DNA of 64,000 bases from RUG563 sp964549135 (GCA_964549135.1 CAZJUJ010000004.1:1-64000); one strand, 5' to 3'; positions 34,094 to 43,380 are shown, numbered from the stretch's first letter. The notes: a model not told the origin generated them from the letters alone. Program-made: numbers and translations.

Positions 34094-36181
34094 TTATCCG
34101 CCCACCCGAATAAATACATACACAATCGCCGCCACGATGCCAAGGGCGCAGAGCAGCAGACCAAAGGAAATCGCATTGGTCACATACGCGCCATAGCGCA
34201 TATCCGTGGGCGCCTTGGCATGCAGCCGGCGCCGGGGCGAAAGGGTATACAGCGCCTTATGCAGCCCCTCCACGATGGCGCTTGCCAGATGGGTAAAGAT
34301 GCTGTGCTTGCCCTCCCTGTGCAATTCCTGCCGGTTTATCAGGAAAAGCTCCCGAATAAACAGCATCACATGATCCATCGTTTCATCCATCAGCCGGAAA
34401 AAGCCCGTGATCAGGCCCGCCAGATACCGGGTAATCGCCCGGGATTCGGGCAGCGCATCCAGAAAACCGGCGATTTTGCAGCCCACAAAGGGCAAAAAGC
34501 GGCAGAACACCGGGCGATAGACGATCTCCTCCAGATCCAGCCGCCGGGGCCAGAGATTGATATAGCCCTTCTCCCTGCGGTACAGCACGGTGCGCACAAA
34601 AAGGAAATACACCGACGTGCCGATGGCAAGGCTGATCAGCCCGCCGGAAAGATTGGCCCAGGAGAGGAAATGGATGCTGCCCTGGGCCTGCTGATGCAGA
34701 AAAGGTGCGCTTATATTGGTCAGGCCAAGCAGCACCTGATTGGGGAAAAGGCCGATAGCCAATAGCGGCAGCACCGATAGCATCAGCGCCAGGGCAGAGC
34801 GCCCCTCCAGCCCCTCATGCCGCATCCCGTCATATTGCTTCTGGATTTCCGCATCGGGATTCTTCTGCCAGAAAAGACAGAGATAGATTTTCAGCATGTA
34901 GGCGGCGGTCAGCCCGGCGGCAAAGAGGAAAACCCATTCCGCCGCATGATAGGAAAACACGCCGGGGTATTCGTGGGTCAATTCCACCAGCGCCTCATGG
35001 ATCATGGTCTTGCTGGCATAGCCGTTCAGAAACGGCACGCCGCTTAAGCCCATACCGCCCAGCAGAAACACCGCATGCAGCAGGGGCTTTTTCCGCCCAT
35101 AGCCCATCAGGCGCGTAAGATCCAGGCTGTGCGCGCCCATATACACCGCCCCTGCGCCCAGGAACAGCGCCAGCTTCAGCAGGGAATGATTGATCATATG
35201 CCCCACCGTGCCCGCGGCAGCCATGGCCCCGTTTTCCCCCAGCAGCACCACGCAGGCAAAGCCCACCGTGATATACCCGATCTGGGAAAGGGAGGAGCAG
35301 GCCAGGATGCGCTTGAGATTGATTGAAAAGACCGCCAGCACCGCCCCCAGCAGCATCGTTATCAGCCCCAGCGCCAGCATCACCTGGCCAAAGACGCGGC
35401 TTTGCCCCATCAGATTCAGGCCGATGGCGATCAGGCCAAAGAGACCGGTCTTGGTCAGCATGCCGGAAAGCAGCGCGCTGGCCGGGGCCGGGGCCACGGG
35501 ATGGGCCTTGGGCAGCCAGATATGCAGGGGCGCAAGGCCGGCCTTGGCGCAGAAGCCCACCAGCATCAGGCAGGCGGGAAGAAGCATATCCTCCCGGCCC
35601 AGGGCGCTTCTGAGCCCTGCGTAGGAAAGATCGCCCAGCCGGTGATAGCAGAGCATCATGCCCATGAGCGTCACCATGCCGCAGGCAATGGATACCCCCA
35701 GATAGGTGGCCGCCGCCCGCCGGGCCTCCCGACTTTCCTCATGGGCCACCCAGGGATAGGAGGCAATGGACATGATTTCGAAAAAGATAAAGGCGGTATA
35801 CAGATCATCGGAAAGGAATACGCCCACAACCCCGGTCAGGGTGAGCAGCGTAAAAAAGACATAGCGCCCGCGATTTTCCCCATGGGAAAAATACTGCCGG
35901 GAAAACAGCGCGGCAATGAACCACATAAACGCCGCCAGCAGCGCATACAGCGCCCGGAAGCCATCCGCCCGGAAGGAAAGCCCCATGCCGCCAAGGCCCG
36001 CCCATTGGGCCGTCATTTCCCGTCCGGCCGCCGCCTGGGTAAAAATCACCAGCGCAAGGAGAAACTCGGCCAGCGTAAACAGCCGCAGCAGAAGATCACG
36101 GCTTTCGCCCTTTTTCCGCCCGGCCAGCGGGGCGATGACCGCCCCTGCCAAAGGCAGGCATAATACGATTGCAAACATCAT
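34094..36181 (-). CDS. Proton-conducting antiporter-like subunit (MrpA/NuoL-like), last gene of the Mrp/Mbh-type operon
   Basis: A protein of about 695 residues with roughly 14-16 transmembrane helices. The antiporter core shows FFEIMSIASYPWVAHEE, KAGLAPLHIWLPKAHPVAPAPASALLSG and LACSSLSQIGYITVGFA, with conserved Lys, Glu and His of the ND5/MrpA family. A C-terminal extension of about 150 residues (LDLEEIVYRPVFCRFLPFVG to the end) ends in a final helix, as in complex I-like NuoL or HyfB/MbhH-type proteins. The ATG at 36181 overlaps the previous stop (ATGA). It lacks a separate MrpA C-terminal B-like domain, which is encoded elsewhere in the operon. Confidence 0.85.
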   Translation of the reverse strand: MMFAIVLCLPLAGAVIAPLAGRKKGESRDLLLRLFTLAEFLLALVIFTQAAAGREMTAQWAGLGGMGLSFRADGFRALYALLAAFMWFIAALFSRQYFSHGENRGRYVFFTLLTLTGVVGVFLSDDLYTAFIFFEIMSIASYPWVAHEESREARRAAATYLGVSIACGMVTLMGMMLCYHRLGDLSYAGLRSALGREDMLLPACLMLVGFCAKAGLAPLHIWLPKAHPVAPAPASALLSGMLTKTGLFGLIAIGLNLMGQSRVFGQVMLALGLITMLLGAVLAVFSINLKRILACSSLSQIGYITVGFACVVLLGENGAMAAAGTVGHMINHSLLKLALFLGAGAVYMGAHSLDLTRLMGYGRKKPLLHAVFLLGGMGLSGVPFLNGYASKTMIHEALVELTHEYPGVFSYHAAEWVFLFAAGLTAAYMLKIYLCLFWQKNPDAEIQKQYDGMRHEGLEGRSALALMLSVLPLLAIGLFPNQVLLGLTNISAPFLHQQAQGSIHFLSWANLSGGLISLAIGTSVYFLFVRTVLYRREKGYINLWPRRLDLEEIVYRPVFCRFLPFVGCKIAGFLDALPESRAITRYLAGLITGFFRLMDETMDHVMLFIRELFLINRQELHREGKHSIFTHLASAIVEGLHKALYTLSPRRRLHAKAPTDMRYGAYVTNAISFGLLLCALGIVAAIVYVFIRVGG

Positions 36182-37632
36182 TTTCCCAATCCTCCCGCAA
36201 TCGCCTGAATATACTCCATCAGATTCCCGGCAAAGATCCCGGCAAGCACCATCATCACGCACAGAATCACCAGCGCGCTCTTCATGCAGGCCCCGGGATC
36301 ACAGGGCGCTTTCTCCCCCGGCGCAAGGCTCGGCTTCATAAAGAAGGCAGGAAAGGCCACCGTGAATACATAGATCGCCGTCAGCACGGAGGAAACCAGC
36401 AACGCCGCAGCCCCCGCAATGGGCAGCGCGCCCCCCAGATCAAAGGCGGCGGTGATCAGATAATTCTTGCTGATAAAGCCAGGCAGCGGCGGCACGCCCA
36501 CCAGGGCCGCGCCCGCAAGCAGGAAAGCGCCGAAGGTCAGGGGCATTTTGCGGCCCAGGCCGTGCATTTCCCTTACCCGGGTGCGCCCGCTCTGAACCAG
36601 CACCGCCCCGGCGCAGAAGAAGAGAATGATCTTCATCAGCCCGTGGAATACCATGTGCGCAAGGCCCGCCGCCATGCCCTCCCTGCTCAGCAGGGAAAGG
36701 CCAAAGAGCATATAGCTCAGATTGCTTACCGTAGACCAGGCCAGCCGCTTTTTCACATGCTGCTCCCGCACCGCCATGACCGAGCCCGCCAGCACGGTCA
36801 TGATGCTCAGCAGCAGCATCGTCTGCTGGGCCCAGCTTCCCGCCAACAGCCCGGGATCAATCACATAATACAGGATGCGCAGCACCGCAAATACCCCGGC
36901 ATTGACCACCGCCACCGCATGCAGTAGTGCCGTTACCGGCGTTGGCGCGACGGAGGCTGCAGGCAGCCACCGGGAAAGCGGCAGCACCGCCGCCTTGGCC
37001 CCAAAGCCGATAAAGCCCAGCAGGGCAATGAAATACAGCCAGTCCTTCCCCGTTTCTGCAATCTCCACGCCGCCCAGGGCAAATTGCCCCGCGCCCAGGG
37101 CATCAAAGCCCATCATGGCCACAAAGCCCAGGGCCGCGCCGCCAAAGAGGGAAAGCATATACCGCCGCACGGCGCGGATGGAGGGCTTATCCTTTTCATG
37201 CCAGACCAGCGGCAGCGTCAGCAGCGTCAGCAGCTCATAGAAAATATAGAAGGTGAATAGATTTTCCGCAGCCGCCAGCAGCACCGCCGCGCCATAGGTC
37301 ATGGTATACCAGGCAAAGAAATTGCCCTCCCGCCGCTCATGGCGCATATATTCCATGGCATACAGCACCGCAAGGGGCCAAAGCACCGCCGCCAGGCCCA
37401 GATAGATCCGCCCGGCATCATCCAGATGCAGCGCGCAGACCATGCTGTCCGTAAGCCGCAATAGCTCGATTCTCCCCTCCCAGCCTGAAAGCACCAGATA
37501 CAGCGCCAGAAGAGAGGTGGCAAGCGTGGCAGAAAAGACATACCCCATCCGGATTTTTCTGTTTTTCAGCCGCAGAAAGGGCAGTGCCCCGCCCAGCGCC
37601 AGCGGCAGAAACGCACAAATGATCAGCAGCAT
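36178..37632 (-). CDS. MrpD/NuoN-like antiporter subunit, third copy
   Basis: A 484-residue protein with about 14 helices. FFAWYTMTYGAAVLLAAAENLFTFYIFYELLTLLTLPLVWHE carries the helix-5 glutamate of antiporter subunits. FGAKAAVLPLSRWLPAASVAPTPVTALLHAVAVVNAGVFAV carries the helix-7/8 Lys and His residues, and LAWSTVSNLSYMLFGLSLL the next block. In Mrp and complex I-like machines such subunits move Na+ or H+. GAGGTG is upstream of ATG 37632, 11 bases after the preceding copy. Confidence 0.85.
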   Translation of the reverse strand: MLLIICAFLPLALGGALPFLRLKNRKIRMGYVFSATLATSLLALYLVLSGWEGRIELLRLTDSMVCALHLDDAGRIYLGLAAVLWPLAVLYAMEYMRHERREGNFFAWYTMTYGAAVLLAAAENLFTFYIFYELLTLLTLPLVWHEKDKPSIRAVRRYMLSLFGGAALGFVAMMGFDALGAGQFALGGVEIAETGKDWLYFIALLGFIGFGAKAAVLPLSRWLPAASVAPTPVTALLHAVAVVNAGVFAVLRILYYVIDPGLLAGSWAQQTMLLLSIMTVLAGSVMAVREQHVKKRLAWSTVSNLSYMLFGLSLLSREGMAAGLAHMVFHGLMKIILFFCAGAVLVQSGRTRVREMHGLGRKMPLTFGAFLLAGAALVGVPPLPGFISKNYLITAAFDLGGALPIAGAAALLVSSVLTAIYVFTVAFPAFFMKPSLAPGEKAPCDPGACMKSALVILCVMMVLAGIFAGNLMEYIQAIAGGLGK

Positions 37633-37643
37633 CGGCCATCACC

Positions 37644-39110
37644 TCACATCAGGCCCGCCGCCAGGCCGCGAAGGAAATCAATCAGCCCGCCGGAAAACAG
37701 CCCCAGCCCCACAATCAGCACCGAATAGACCACCATGGGGGCCGTCATTTTCCAGGATACCTCGCAGCGGGGCAGCCCCTCTTTTCCGCCAAAGCAGCCC
37801 CTGATCACCACGGTGAGCAGATACGCCGCCGTCAGGATGGCGCTGATGAGCAGCGCCGCCGGGCCAATCCAGCTGCCCGCCAGGCCGGTATCCAGTGCGC
37901 CGGCGGCCAGATTCCATTTGCTCACAAAGCCGCCGGTGGGCGGAATGCCGATCAGGCCCAGAGAGGCCACGGCAAAGCAGGCAAAGGTCACGGGCATCTG
38001 CTTGCCCAGGCCCTCATAATCCCCCACCTCGGTTTTGCCCGTCTGATGGATCATGCTGCCCGCGCCCATGAACAGGGTGTTTTTCATCAGCGAATGGAAA
38101 ATGATATGCAGCACCGCGCCCACAAAGCCGGCCTCCGTCATGGTAAAGAGGCCAAAGAGAACATACGAAACCTGGGAAACGGAGGAATAGGCCAGCCGCT
38201 TCTTGATCTTTTTTTCCTTGAACGCCATCAGCGAGCCCATCAGCACCGTGATCAAGGAAAGGCCCAGCAGCAGCGTCTGCACCCAGGTGCCCCGCAGCCT
38301 TTCCGCGCCCGCCACAAAGTAAATCACCCGGATCATGCCCAGCACGCCCATCTTGGTAATCACGCCCGAAAGCACGGCGCTGGCCGGGGCCGGGGCCACG
38401 GGATGGGCCGTGGGCAGCCAGCCGTGGAGGGGAAACATGCCCGCCTTGACGGAAAAGCCGATGAGCATGACAAGGAAAATCGCCATGGCCAGGCCTTCCT
38501 TCCCCGCCAGCATTTCCGCCGTCAGGGGCCCGGCGGCAAAATCTCCCCCCGCCCCCAGAGAGCTGACAAAGAAAATGCCAATCAGGGCGGCAGAGGCGCC
38601 CAGCACGGAATAGATCAGATATTTGATGGCCGCCGCCACGGCAGGCCGATCCATATCATGCAATACCAGCGGCACGGTCAGCAGCGTCATGGCCTCATAG
38701 AACATATAGAAGGTGACAAGATTGCCGCTGACGGCAAGGGCGTTCAGCACGCCCTGAGTCAGGGTATAGAATAGATAGAAGCGCGCCTTATGCGCATCCC
38801 CGCCCAGGTATTCCGCCGCATACAGCCCCACCCCGGGCCAGATCACGCTGATCAGCGCAAGATACACCCTGGATACCTGATCCAGCCGCAATTGCAGGGA
38901 AAGGGTATCCGTCCAGCGAATCATCATTTCCCCCGGATTGCCAAAGAACGCAAGGCAGAGGGAGAGAAGCGCCGTAACCGACAGCGCCGCCATCGTGGCC
39001 CTGTCAAGCGTCTTTCCCTTCAGCCGAAGAAAATAAATGCCCAGCCCCGCCGCCACAGGCAAAAGCAGCGAAAGCAGCAGAAGAATATTTGCCAGATTTG
39101 TCATATTCAT
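37644..39110 (-). CDS. MrpD/NuoN-like antiporter subunit, second copy
   Basis: A 488-residue polytopic protein. The motifs are NLVTFYMFYEAMTLLTVPLVLHD, FSVKAGMFPLHGWLPTAHPVAPAPASAVLSGVITKMG and LAYSSVSQVSYVLFGLFTM, the usual proton-conducting membrane transporter (Proton_antipo_M) blocks. The ATG at 39110 and one two codons later at 39104 both follow AAAGGGG; the spacing is better for 39104. It closely resembles its two neighbours, so the operon contains three consecutive D-type subunits. Confidence 0.85.
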   Translation of the reverse strand: MNMTNLANILLLLSLLLPVAAGLGIYFLRLKGKTLDRATMAALSVTALLSLCLAFFGNPGEMMIRWTDTLSLQLRLDQVSRVYLALISVIWPGVGLYAAEYLGGDAHKARFYLFYTLTQGVLNALAVSGNLVTFYMFYEAMTLLTVPLVLHDMDRPAVAAAIKYLIYSVLGASAALIGIFFVSSLGAGGDFAAGPLTAEMLAGKEGLAMAIFLVMLIGFSVKAGMFPLHGWLPTAHPVAPAPASAVLSGVITKMGVLGMIRVIYFVAGAERLRGTWVQTLLLGLSLITVLMGSLMAFKEKKIKKRLAYSSVSQVSYVLFGLFTMTEAGFVGAVLHIIFHSLMKNTLFMGAGSMIHQTGKTEVGDYEGLGKQMPVTFACFAVASLGLIGIPPTGGFVSKWNLAAGALDTGLAGSWIGPAALLISAILTAAYLLTVVIRGCFGGKEGLPRCEVSWKMTAPMVVYSVLIVGLGLFSGGLIDFLRGLAAGLM

Positions 39111-39140
39111 CGTCCCCTTTGCATCATGGGCGTGCGCCCG

Positions 39141-40643
39141 TCAGTTGAAAATGGCGATACCCTGCCGAATCAGCTCCATCACCTGGCCGCCAAAGACACC
39201 CAGGAAAACATTGATCACAATCAGCGCGCCCATAGCCAAACGGAAGGGCATATCCTTGGCCAGCGGGCTTTTTTCCAGCGGAAAGCGCTCGCCGGGGCGA
39301 TAGAGGGTCATGGTGGTGCGCAGCATGTAGGCCACGTTCAGCACCGTGCTGGTCGCCAGCGTCAGCAGCAGCACCGCCATCTTCCAGTTCTGCATCTCCA
39401 TGCCCGCCTGGGCCAGGAAAATCTTGGAGGCAAAGCCCCCCAGGAAGGGAATGCCCACCAGCGAGCATGCGCCGATGCCAAAGGCCACCCCGGCCAGCGG
39501 CGCGCGCAGGCCCGAGCCGCGGATATCCCGGAAGGCCGCGCTGCCCCCCGATACCTCCCTGAGCTTGCTGGAGGAAAGGAAGAGCATGGATTTGGCCGCC
39601 GAATGGGCCAGAATATGGAAGAGCGCCGCCGCCATGCCCGCTTCGCTGCCCAGAGAGATGCCCAGGAAAATATAGCCGATCTGGGAAACGGAGGAATAGG
39701 CCACCATGCGGCTGAGATTATGCTCCCGAATGGCATCCACCGAGCCCAGAATGATGCCCACAATGGAAAAGACAAACAATACATCGCCCACGCCGTCCCG
39801 GGCAAATACCTCCGCCCCGGCAGCCCGGAAGAAAATCTTGATCAGCAGGAAAATATACATTTTCGAGATCAAAGAGGAAAGCAGCGCGCTGGAGGTGGGG
39901 GTGGCGCTGGAATATGCGTTGGGCAGCCAGGTATGGAAGGGATAGAGCGCGCCCTTCACCGCAATGCCCAGCGTCATCAGCACGCAGCACAGCGCCAGCG
40001 GAATCTGATAGGTATCTGCCGCCAGCATGCTTTGGATGGATGCCTCCAATTGGGGAAAGAGCAGATGCCCGGTCAGGCAGTAGAGAATGGAAAGCCCCAG
40101 CAGGAAAAGGCCGCTGCCCAGCAGATTCATGATCATATACCGGGTGGCCGCAAAGAGCGTGCGCCCCTTATTGCTGGAGCAGATCAGCGCGCAGGCGGCA
40201 ATGGTGGTAATTTCAATGAAAACGTAGGCGGTAAACAAATCGTTGGTAAAGGTAATGGCCAGCATGGCGGTGGTCAGCAGGCAAACCATGGAGCCATAAA
40301 GATTCATCCGCTGGGGAGCCACATCCTTTGTCAGCTTCTTCCAGCCGCCCAGGATGGAAAAAAGAATCACCAGCGCAAAGCCCAGGCCCATCAGCGCCTC
40401 GATGATCCCTACCCTCAGCTCATTTCCGTAGGGCGCGCCGATTTCACCCATGGGGTAAATATAGCTTTCCCCCTGCTGAATCACCAGATAGAGCAGCGCC
40501 GAAAGCGCCAGCACCACCAGGCAGGAAAGGCCGGTCATAACGGCCCGGGCCGCCCGGGGCCTGAGAACAGAGCAGATCGCCGCCAGCATCAGGGGCAGCA
40601 CGATCAGAAACAGGGGAATATTCTGCCAAAGCTGCATCTTCAT
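39141..40643 (-). CDS. mrpD: MrpD-like antiporter subunit, first copy
   Basis: A 500-residue polytopic protein following mrpC, the position of MrpD. It has TNDLFTAYVFIEITTIAACALICS, VKGALYPFHTWLPNAYSSATPTSSALLSSLISKMY and MVAYSSVSQIGYIFLGISLG. The conserved Glu and Lys in these helices belong to the ion path. The ATG at 40643 overlaps the mrpC stop; a second ATG at 40637 has better ribosome-site spacing. Among the three D-type copies this one looks most like canonical MrpD. Confidence 0.87.
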   Translation of the reverse strand: MKMQLWQNIPLFLIVLPLMLAAICSVLRPRAARAVMTGLSCLVVLALSALLYLVIQQGESYIYPMGEIGAPYGNELRVGIIEALMGLGFALVILFSILGGWKKLTKDVAPQRMNLYGSMVCLLTTAMLAITFTNDLFTAYVFIEITTIAACALICSSNKGRTLFAATRYMIMNLLGSGLFLLGLSILYCLTGHLLFPQLEASIQSMLAADTYQIPLALCCVLMTLGIAVKGALYPFHTWLPNAYSSATPTSSALLSSLISKMYIFLLIKIFFRAAGAEVFARDGVGDVLFVFSIVGIILGSVDAIREHNLSRMVAYSSVSQIGYIFLGISLGSEAGMAAALFHILAHSAAKSMLFLSSSKLREVSGGSAAFRDIRGSGLRAPLAGVAFGIGACSLVGIPFLGGFASKIFLAQAGMEMQNWKMAVLLLTLATSTVLNVAYMLRTTMTLYRPGERFPLEKSPLAKDMPFRLAMGALIVINVFLGVFGGQVMELIRQGIAIFN

Positions 40644-41014
40644 TTCCCCTCTTTCCTTACTAATTCTGCAATCTGGTCAATATCCAGGGTGTGATAGCGC
40701 CGGTAGAGGCGCACCGTCAGCCCCAGCATGATGGCCGTTACGCTGACGGATACCACAATGCCCGTCAGCACCAGCCCGGCCGGCAGCGGATTGACATACA
40801 GGCTGGGATCGGTGCTGCCATTCACATAGATGGGCGCCAGGCGGGATTCAATATAGCCATAGGAAGCCAGAAACAGATAAATGCCGCTGTCCATCATGGA
40901 AAAGCCGATGATCTTTTTGATCAGATGCTTATTGAGCAGAAGCTGGGTAAAGCCGATACCAAAGAGAATCAGTGCCACCACCTCATCCAGATGCTCATAA
41001 ACCAGGCGCAGCAT
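40640..41014 (-). CDS. mrpC: MrpC/NuoK-like antiporter subunit
   Basis: A 124-residue protein with three hydrophobic helices, typical of MrpC/MnhC/NuoK: VALILFGIGFTQLLLNKHLIKKIIGFSMMDSGIYLFL and PLPAGLVLTGIVVSVSVTAIMLGLTVRLY. The conserved Asp in the MMDSG segment and the TGIVVSVSVTA helix are family marks. Its start and the B-subunit stop share a base, and its stop overlaps the next start. Confidence 0.92.
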   Translation of the reverse strand: MLRLVYEHLDEVVALILFGIGFTQLLLNKHLIKKIIGFSMMDSGIYLFLASYGYIESRLAPIYVNGSTDPSLYVNPLPAGLVLTGIVVSVSVTAIMLGLTVRLYRRYHTLDIDQIAELVRKEGK

Positions 41015-41973
41015 CAGAAATCACCTCTTCTGAACATGGTATAAAGCGCATACATCGTGCAGGCCACCACGCAGCCCACCACGAAATTCAGCGGGAGCAG
41101 AAGCCCGGCGGAAAAGATATTGCCCACCGTGCCGGGAGAAATGCCGTTTTCCAGATGATTGGCTCCCGTGAAGAAATGATAGCATTTCGCCGTGGAATAA
41201 AAGAGCAGCGATACCACCGATACGATCCTGAAGGTGCGGTAGGTAAAAAATCGCTCAACCTTATGATAGCCAAAGGCATTCTGATACAGGATCAGCCCGC
41301 CCCCCAGCACCGCGCCGCCGGAAAAGCCGCCACCCGGGGAAAGATGGCCGTTGGCAATGATGTAGAGGCCGAATATCAGCGTCAGCGGGCAGAGGATCCG
41401 GGTGCAGGACTGGAGAATCTCATCATGCCGCGGCTCAAAATGCCGGTCATAGGCATCCCGCTGCAATTGCCGGTCGCGATCCTTTTCGCCCTTGATGCTC
41501 AGCAGCATCAGCACCGTGCATACCGCAATAAACAGCACATGGGATTCGCCCAGGGTATCAAAGCCGCGGTAATCCAGGATAATGCCGGTAATAATATTGA
41601 CCGCCCCGGTATCCTCCATGGTATGCTCCACATAAAATTCGGAAAGCTCGCTTTCCACCAGATGCTCCGCCCCGCCGAATTCGGGCATCTGCAGCGCCGC
41701 ATACAAAAGCACGCCGATGAGCAGTGCGCAGACGATCACCGCCGCCGCCCGATAGCATTTTTCATAGACGGGATGCCTTTCCGTGCGCAGCGGGGCCGCA
41801 AGCCGGGGATCCTCCCTTTCCTCCCTCTCCGGCGAATCCTCCTCCTTCATTTCCGGGGATTCGGTTTCGCTCAGGGCATCCTCCATTTCCGCTTCCAGGG
41901 CCGGATCGCCATGCTCCAGCCAGTTTATCAGATGCTGTTTCCGTTCACTTTGCCTGTTCGTCTTCTTCTTCAT
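41014..41973 (-). CDS. mrpB: MrpB/MbhE-F-like antiporter subunit with MnhB domain
   Basis: A protein of about 319 residues. The acidic N-terminal cytoplasmic part (many Glu to residue 75) is followed by helices. The first helix block (AAAVIVCALLIGVLLYAAL) and the DTLGESHVLFIAVCTVLMLLSIKGEKD segment resemble MbhE/MrpA C-terminal elements. The MnhB domain (RILCPLTLIFGLYIIANGHLSPGGGFSGGAVLGGGLIL) is the family signature. The fused arrangement is normal in Mbh/Mrp-type operons of anaerobes. I chose the ATG at 41973, as AGGGGATCAGGAAG precedes it; it overlaps the previous gene by 29 bases. Confidence 0.82.
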   Translation of the reverse strand: MKKKTNRQSERKQHLINWLEHGDPALEAEMEDALSETESPEMKEEDSPEREEREDPRLAAPLRTERHPVYEKCYRAAAVIVCALLIGVLLYAALQMPEFGGAEHLVESELSEFYVEHTMEDTGAVNIITGIILDYRGFDTLGESHVLFIAVCTVLMLLSIKGEKDRDRQLQRDAYDRHFEPRHDEILQSCTRILCPLTLIFGLYIIANGHLSPGGGFSGGAVLGGGLILYQNAFGYHKVERFFTYRTFRIVSVVSLLFYSTAKCYHFFTGANHLENGISPGTVGNIFSAGLLLPLNFVVGCVVACTMYALYTMFRRGDF

Positions 41974-42226
41974 CTTCCTGATCCCCTGCTTCCTTGATTG
42001 CATGGATTTTTTTCAGCGCCACAAACATCAGCAGCGAATTGATGCCCGCGCCCACGGCGGCCTCGGTAATGGCCAGATCGGGGGAGCGGAGCAGAATCCA
42101 TACGATGGACATGGCCAGCCCCTGGGACATGAAAATGATCACCGAGGCAAGCAGGCTTTTTGTCATGCTCACCGCCACCGCACACACCAGAATAAATACC
42201 AGCAGAATCACATTCAGCGCTTCCAT
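41945..42226 (-). CDS. DUF4040/MbhD-like antiporter subunit
   Basis: A 93-residue protein with two to three helices: LNVILLVFILVCAVAVSMTKSLLASVIIF and the conserved SPDLAITEAAVGAGINSLLMFVAL, the DUF4040/MbhD signature. In MrpA this domain is usually fused at the C-terminus; here it is a separate gene, as in membrane-bound hydrogenase and Mbh-like Mrp operons. A Glu/Asp-rich tail follows. GGAGG precedes the ATG at 42226. Confidence 0.87.
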   Translation of the reverse strand: MEALNVILLVFILVCAVAVSMTKSLLASVIIFMSQGLAMSIVWILLRSPDLAITEAAVGAGINSLLMFVALKKIHAIKEAGDQEDEEEDEQAK

Positions 42227-42537
42227 ATTTCCGCCTCCGCCGCAAATTGTTCATCCGCCTCGCTGACCAGCCTGCCGATCAGATGCCCGGAAACCGGGCT
42301 GGTCAGCCAGAAAAAGGCCACCACGAAAATGATTTTCAGCGTTACCGCATCAAAGCCGGTATACACAATGGCCGCCAGCGCAATCAGCATCAGTCCCAGG
42401 GTATCCCCCATGCCGGCGGCATGAATGCGGTTCAGGGAAAAGCGGAACCGGGTTACCCCCACCACCGCCGTTATCTGCACCATCAGCCCCGAAAGCAGCA
42501 GCGCGGCAAAAACCGCAAACCGGATATACTCAAGCAT
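42214..42537 (-). CDS. mrpG: MrpG/MnhG-like antiporter subunit
   Basis: A 107-residue protein with three hydrophobic helices and the MnhG signature RFRFSLNRIHAAGMGDTLGLMLIALA. It lies after mrpF (8-base overlap) and overlaps the DUF4040 gene by 13 bases. In Mrp complexes MrpG is a small membrane subunit needed for assembly. Confidence 0.92.
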   Translation of the reverse strand: MLEYIRFAVFAALLLSGLMVQITAVVGVTRFRFSLNRIHAAGMGDTLGLMLIALAAIVYTGFDAVTLKIIFVVAFFWLTSPVSGHLIGRLVSEADEQFAAEAEIWKR

Positions 42538-42835
42538 CCTTTTTCCCCTCCTTTTCCTGCCTGGCCCGGTGAATGCCGATAAAAATCTTGCTGAGCAGCA
42601 CCACCGCCAGAAAGCTGAGCATGGCGTAAATCAGGGCGATATCCATCAGATATCCCTCCCCCATCAGCAGCGATAAAAGCACGATCAAAAGAATCGTTAC
42701 CGTGCCGATCATATTGACCGCAATGATGCGGTCTGCCGTGGAGGGCCCCTTGATCGATCGGTACAGGCAGATAAACAGGCAGACCCCCAGCACAATCATG
42801 GCCCCCTGAATCAGCAGGGAATACGCATTATCCAT
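42530..42835 (-). CDS. mrpF: MrpF/MnhF-like antiporter subunit
   Basis: A 101-residue membrane protein with three helices and the MrpF signature RSIKGPSTADRIIAVNMIGTVTILLIVLL followed by LMDIALIYAMLSFLAVVLLSKIF. It overlaps mrpE by 8 bases and mrpG by 8 bases, and GGAGGAGACGC precedes its ATG. Confidence 0.93.
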   Translation of the reverse strand: MDNAYSLLIQGAMIVLGVCLFICLYRSIKGPSTADRIIAVNMIGTVTILLIVLLSLLMGEGYLMDIALIYAMLSFLAVVLLSKIFIGIHRARQEKEGKKDA

Positions 42836-43292
42836 GCAGCGTCTCCTCCATTCTCTTCAGCCGTTTTTCAAAAATGGTGTGATCCAGCCCCTCCGCCATT
42901 TCGGGGGTCAGGCAATGAATGGTGATTTCGTTTCCCCTCAGGGAAAGGGTAATGGTGCCGGGGGTCAGGGTGATGGAATTGGCCAGCACCATCCGGGCCA
43001 GGCGGCTGGTCAGCGTGGTTTCCACCGTGCGCACCACGGGGGCAGGCTTTCCCCGGTAAACGGTGCGCGCCAGGGCCAGATTGGCCTTCACAATCTCCCA
43101 GATCACCACCCCCGCGTAGGCCGTCATCTGCGGCACGCAGCGATAGAATTGCCCCTCCTTCTTCAGCGACCAATCGCAGAAGGCGCACAAAAAAAGCATG
43201 GCCAGCGCCGTGACGGCAAGACCCAGCAGCATAATTTCCGGCGTGATTTTCCCATTGAGAACCACCCAGAAGCCATACAGAATGACGGCCAT
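42828..43292 (-). CDS. mrpE: MrpE/MnhE-like antiporter subunit
   Basis: A 154-residue protein of the MnhE family: two N-terminal helices (YGFWVVLNGKITPEIMLLGLAVTALAMLFL), then VVIWEIVKANLALARTVY and the C-terminal NSITLTPGTITLSLRGNEITIHCLTPEM block, which is the MnhE signature. It is the first gene of the ten-gene leftward operon; GAGGAGGAAAGG precedes its ATG. The operon order E-F-G-DUF4040-B-C-D-D-D-A-like is that of Mbh/Mrp-type antiporters and not of classical Bacillus mrpABCDEFG. Confidence 0.92.
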   Translation of the reverse strand: MAVILYGFWVVLNGKITPEIMLLGLAVTALAMLFLCAFCDWSLKKEGQFYRCVPQMTAYAGVVIWEIVKANLALARTVYRGKPAPVVRTVETTLTSRLARMVLANSITLTPGTITLSLRGNEITIHCLTPEMAEGLDHTIFEKRLKRMEETLHG

Positions 43293-43351
43293 TTTCCTTT
43301 CCTCCTCATCTATCTTTTCCTATTAAAAGGGTATTTCAGCAAGCCTTGCAG

Positions 43352-43380
43352 AGTATAGCACAAACGGCATAAAAAAGAAA
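43352..43380 (-). promoter_or_regulatory. Possible promoter of the antiporter operon
   Basis: A TATACT -10 box lies at 43352-43357 on the minus strand; a TTTCTT sits 17 bases upstream and a TTGACT further away. The -35 match is weak. It lies in the 270-base space shared with the divergent rnf promoter. Confidence 0.35.

Noticed and set aside
34081..34100. AT-rich palindrome CGGAAAAAATTTTTTATCCG as an operon terminator
   Set aside because: It overlaps the last codons of the A-like subunit and lacks a GC-rich stem, so I did not call it.
38790..40694. 634-codon open frame antisense to the antiporter genes
   Set aside because: Gln/His/Arg-rich shadow spanning several well-supported membrane protein genes.
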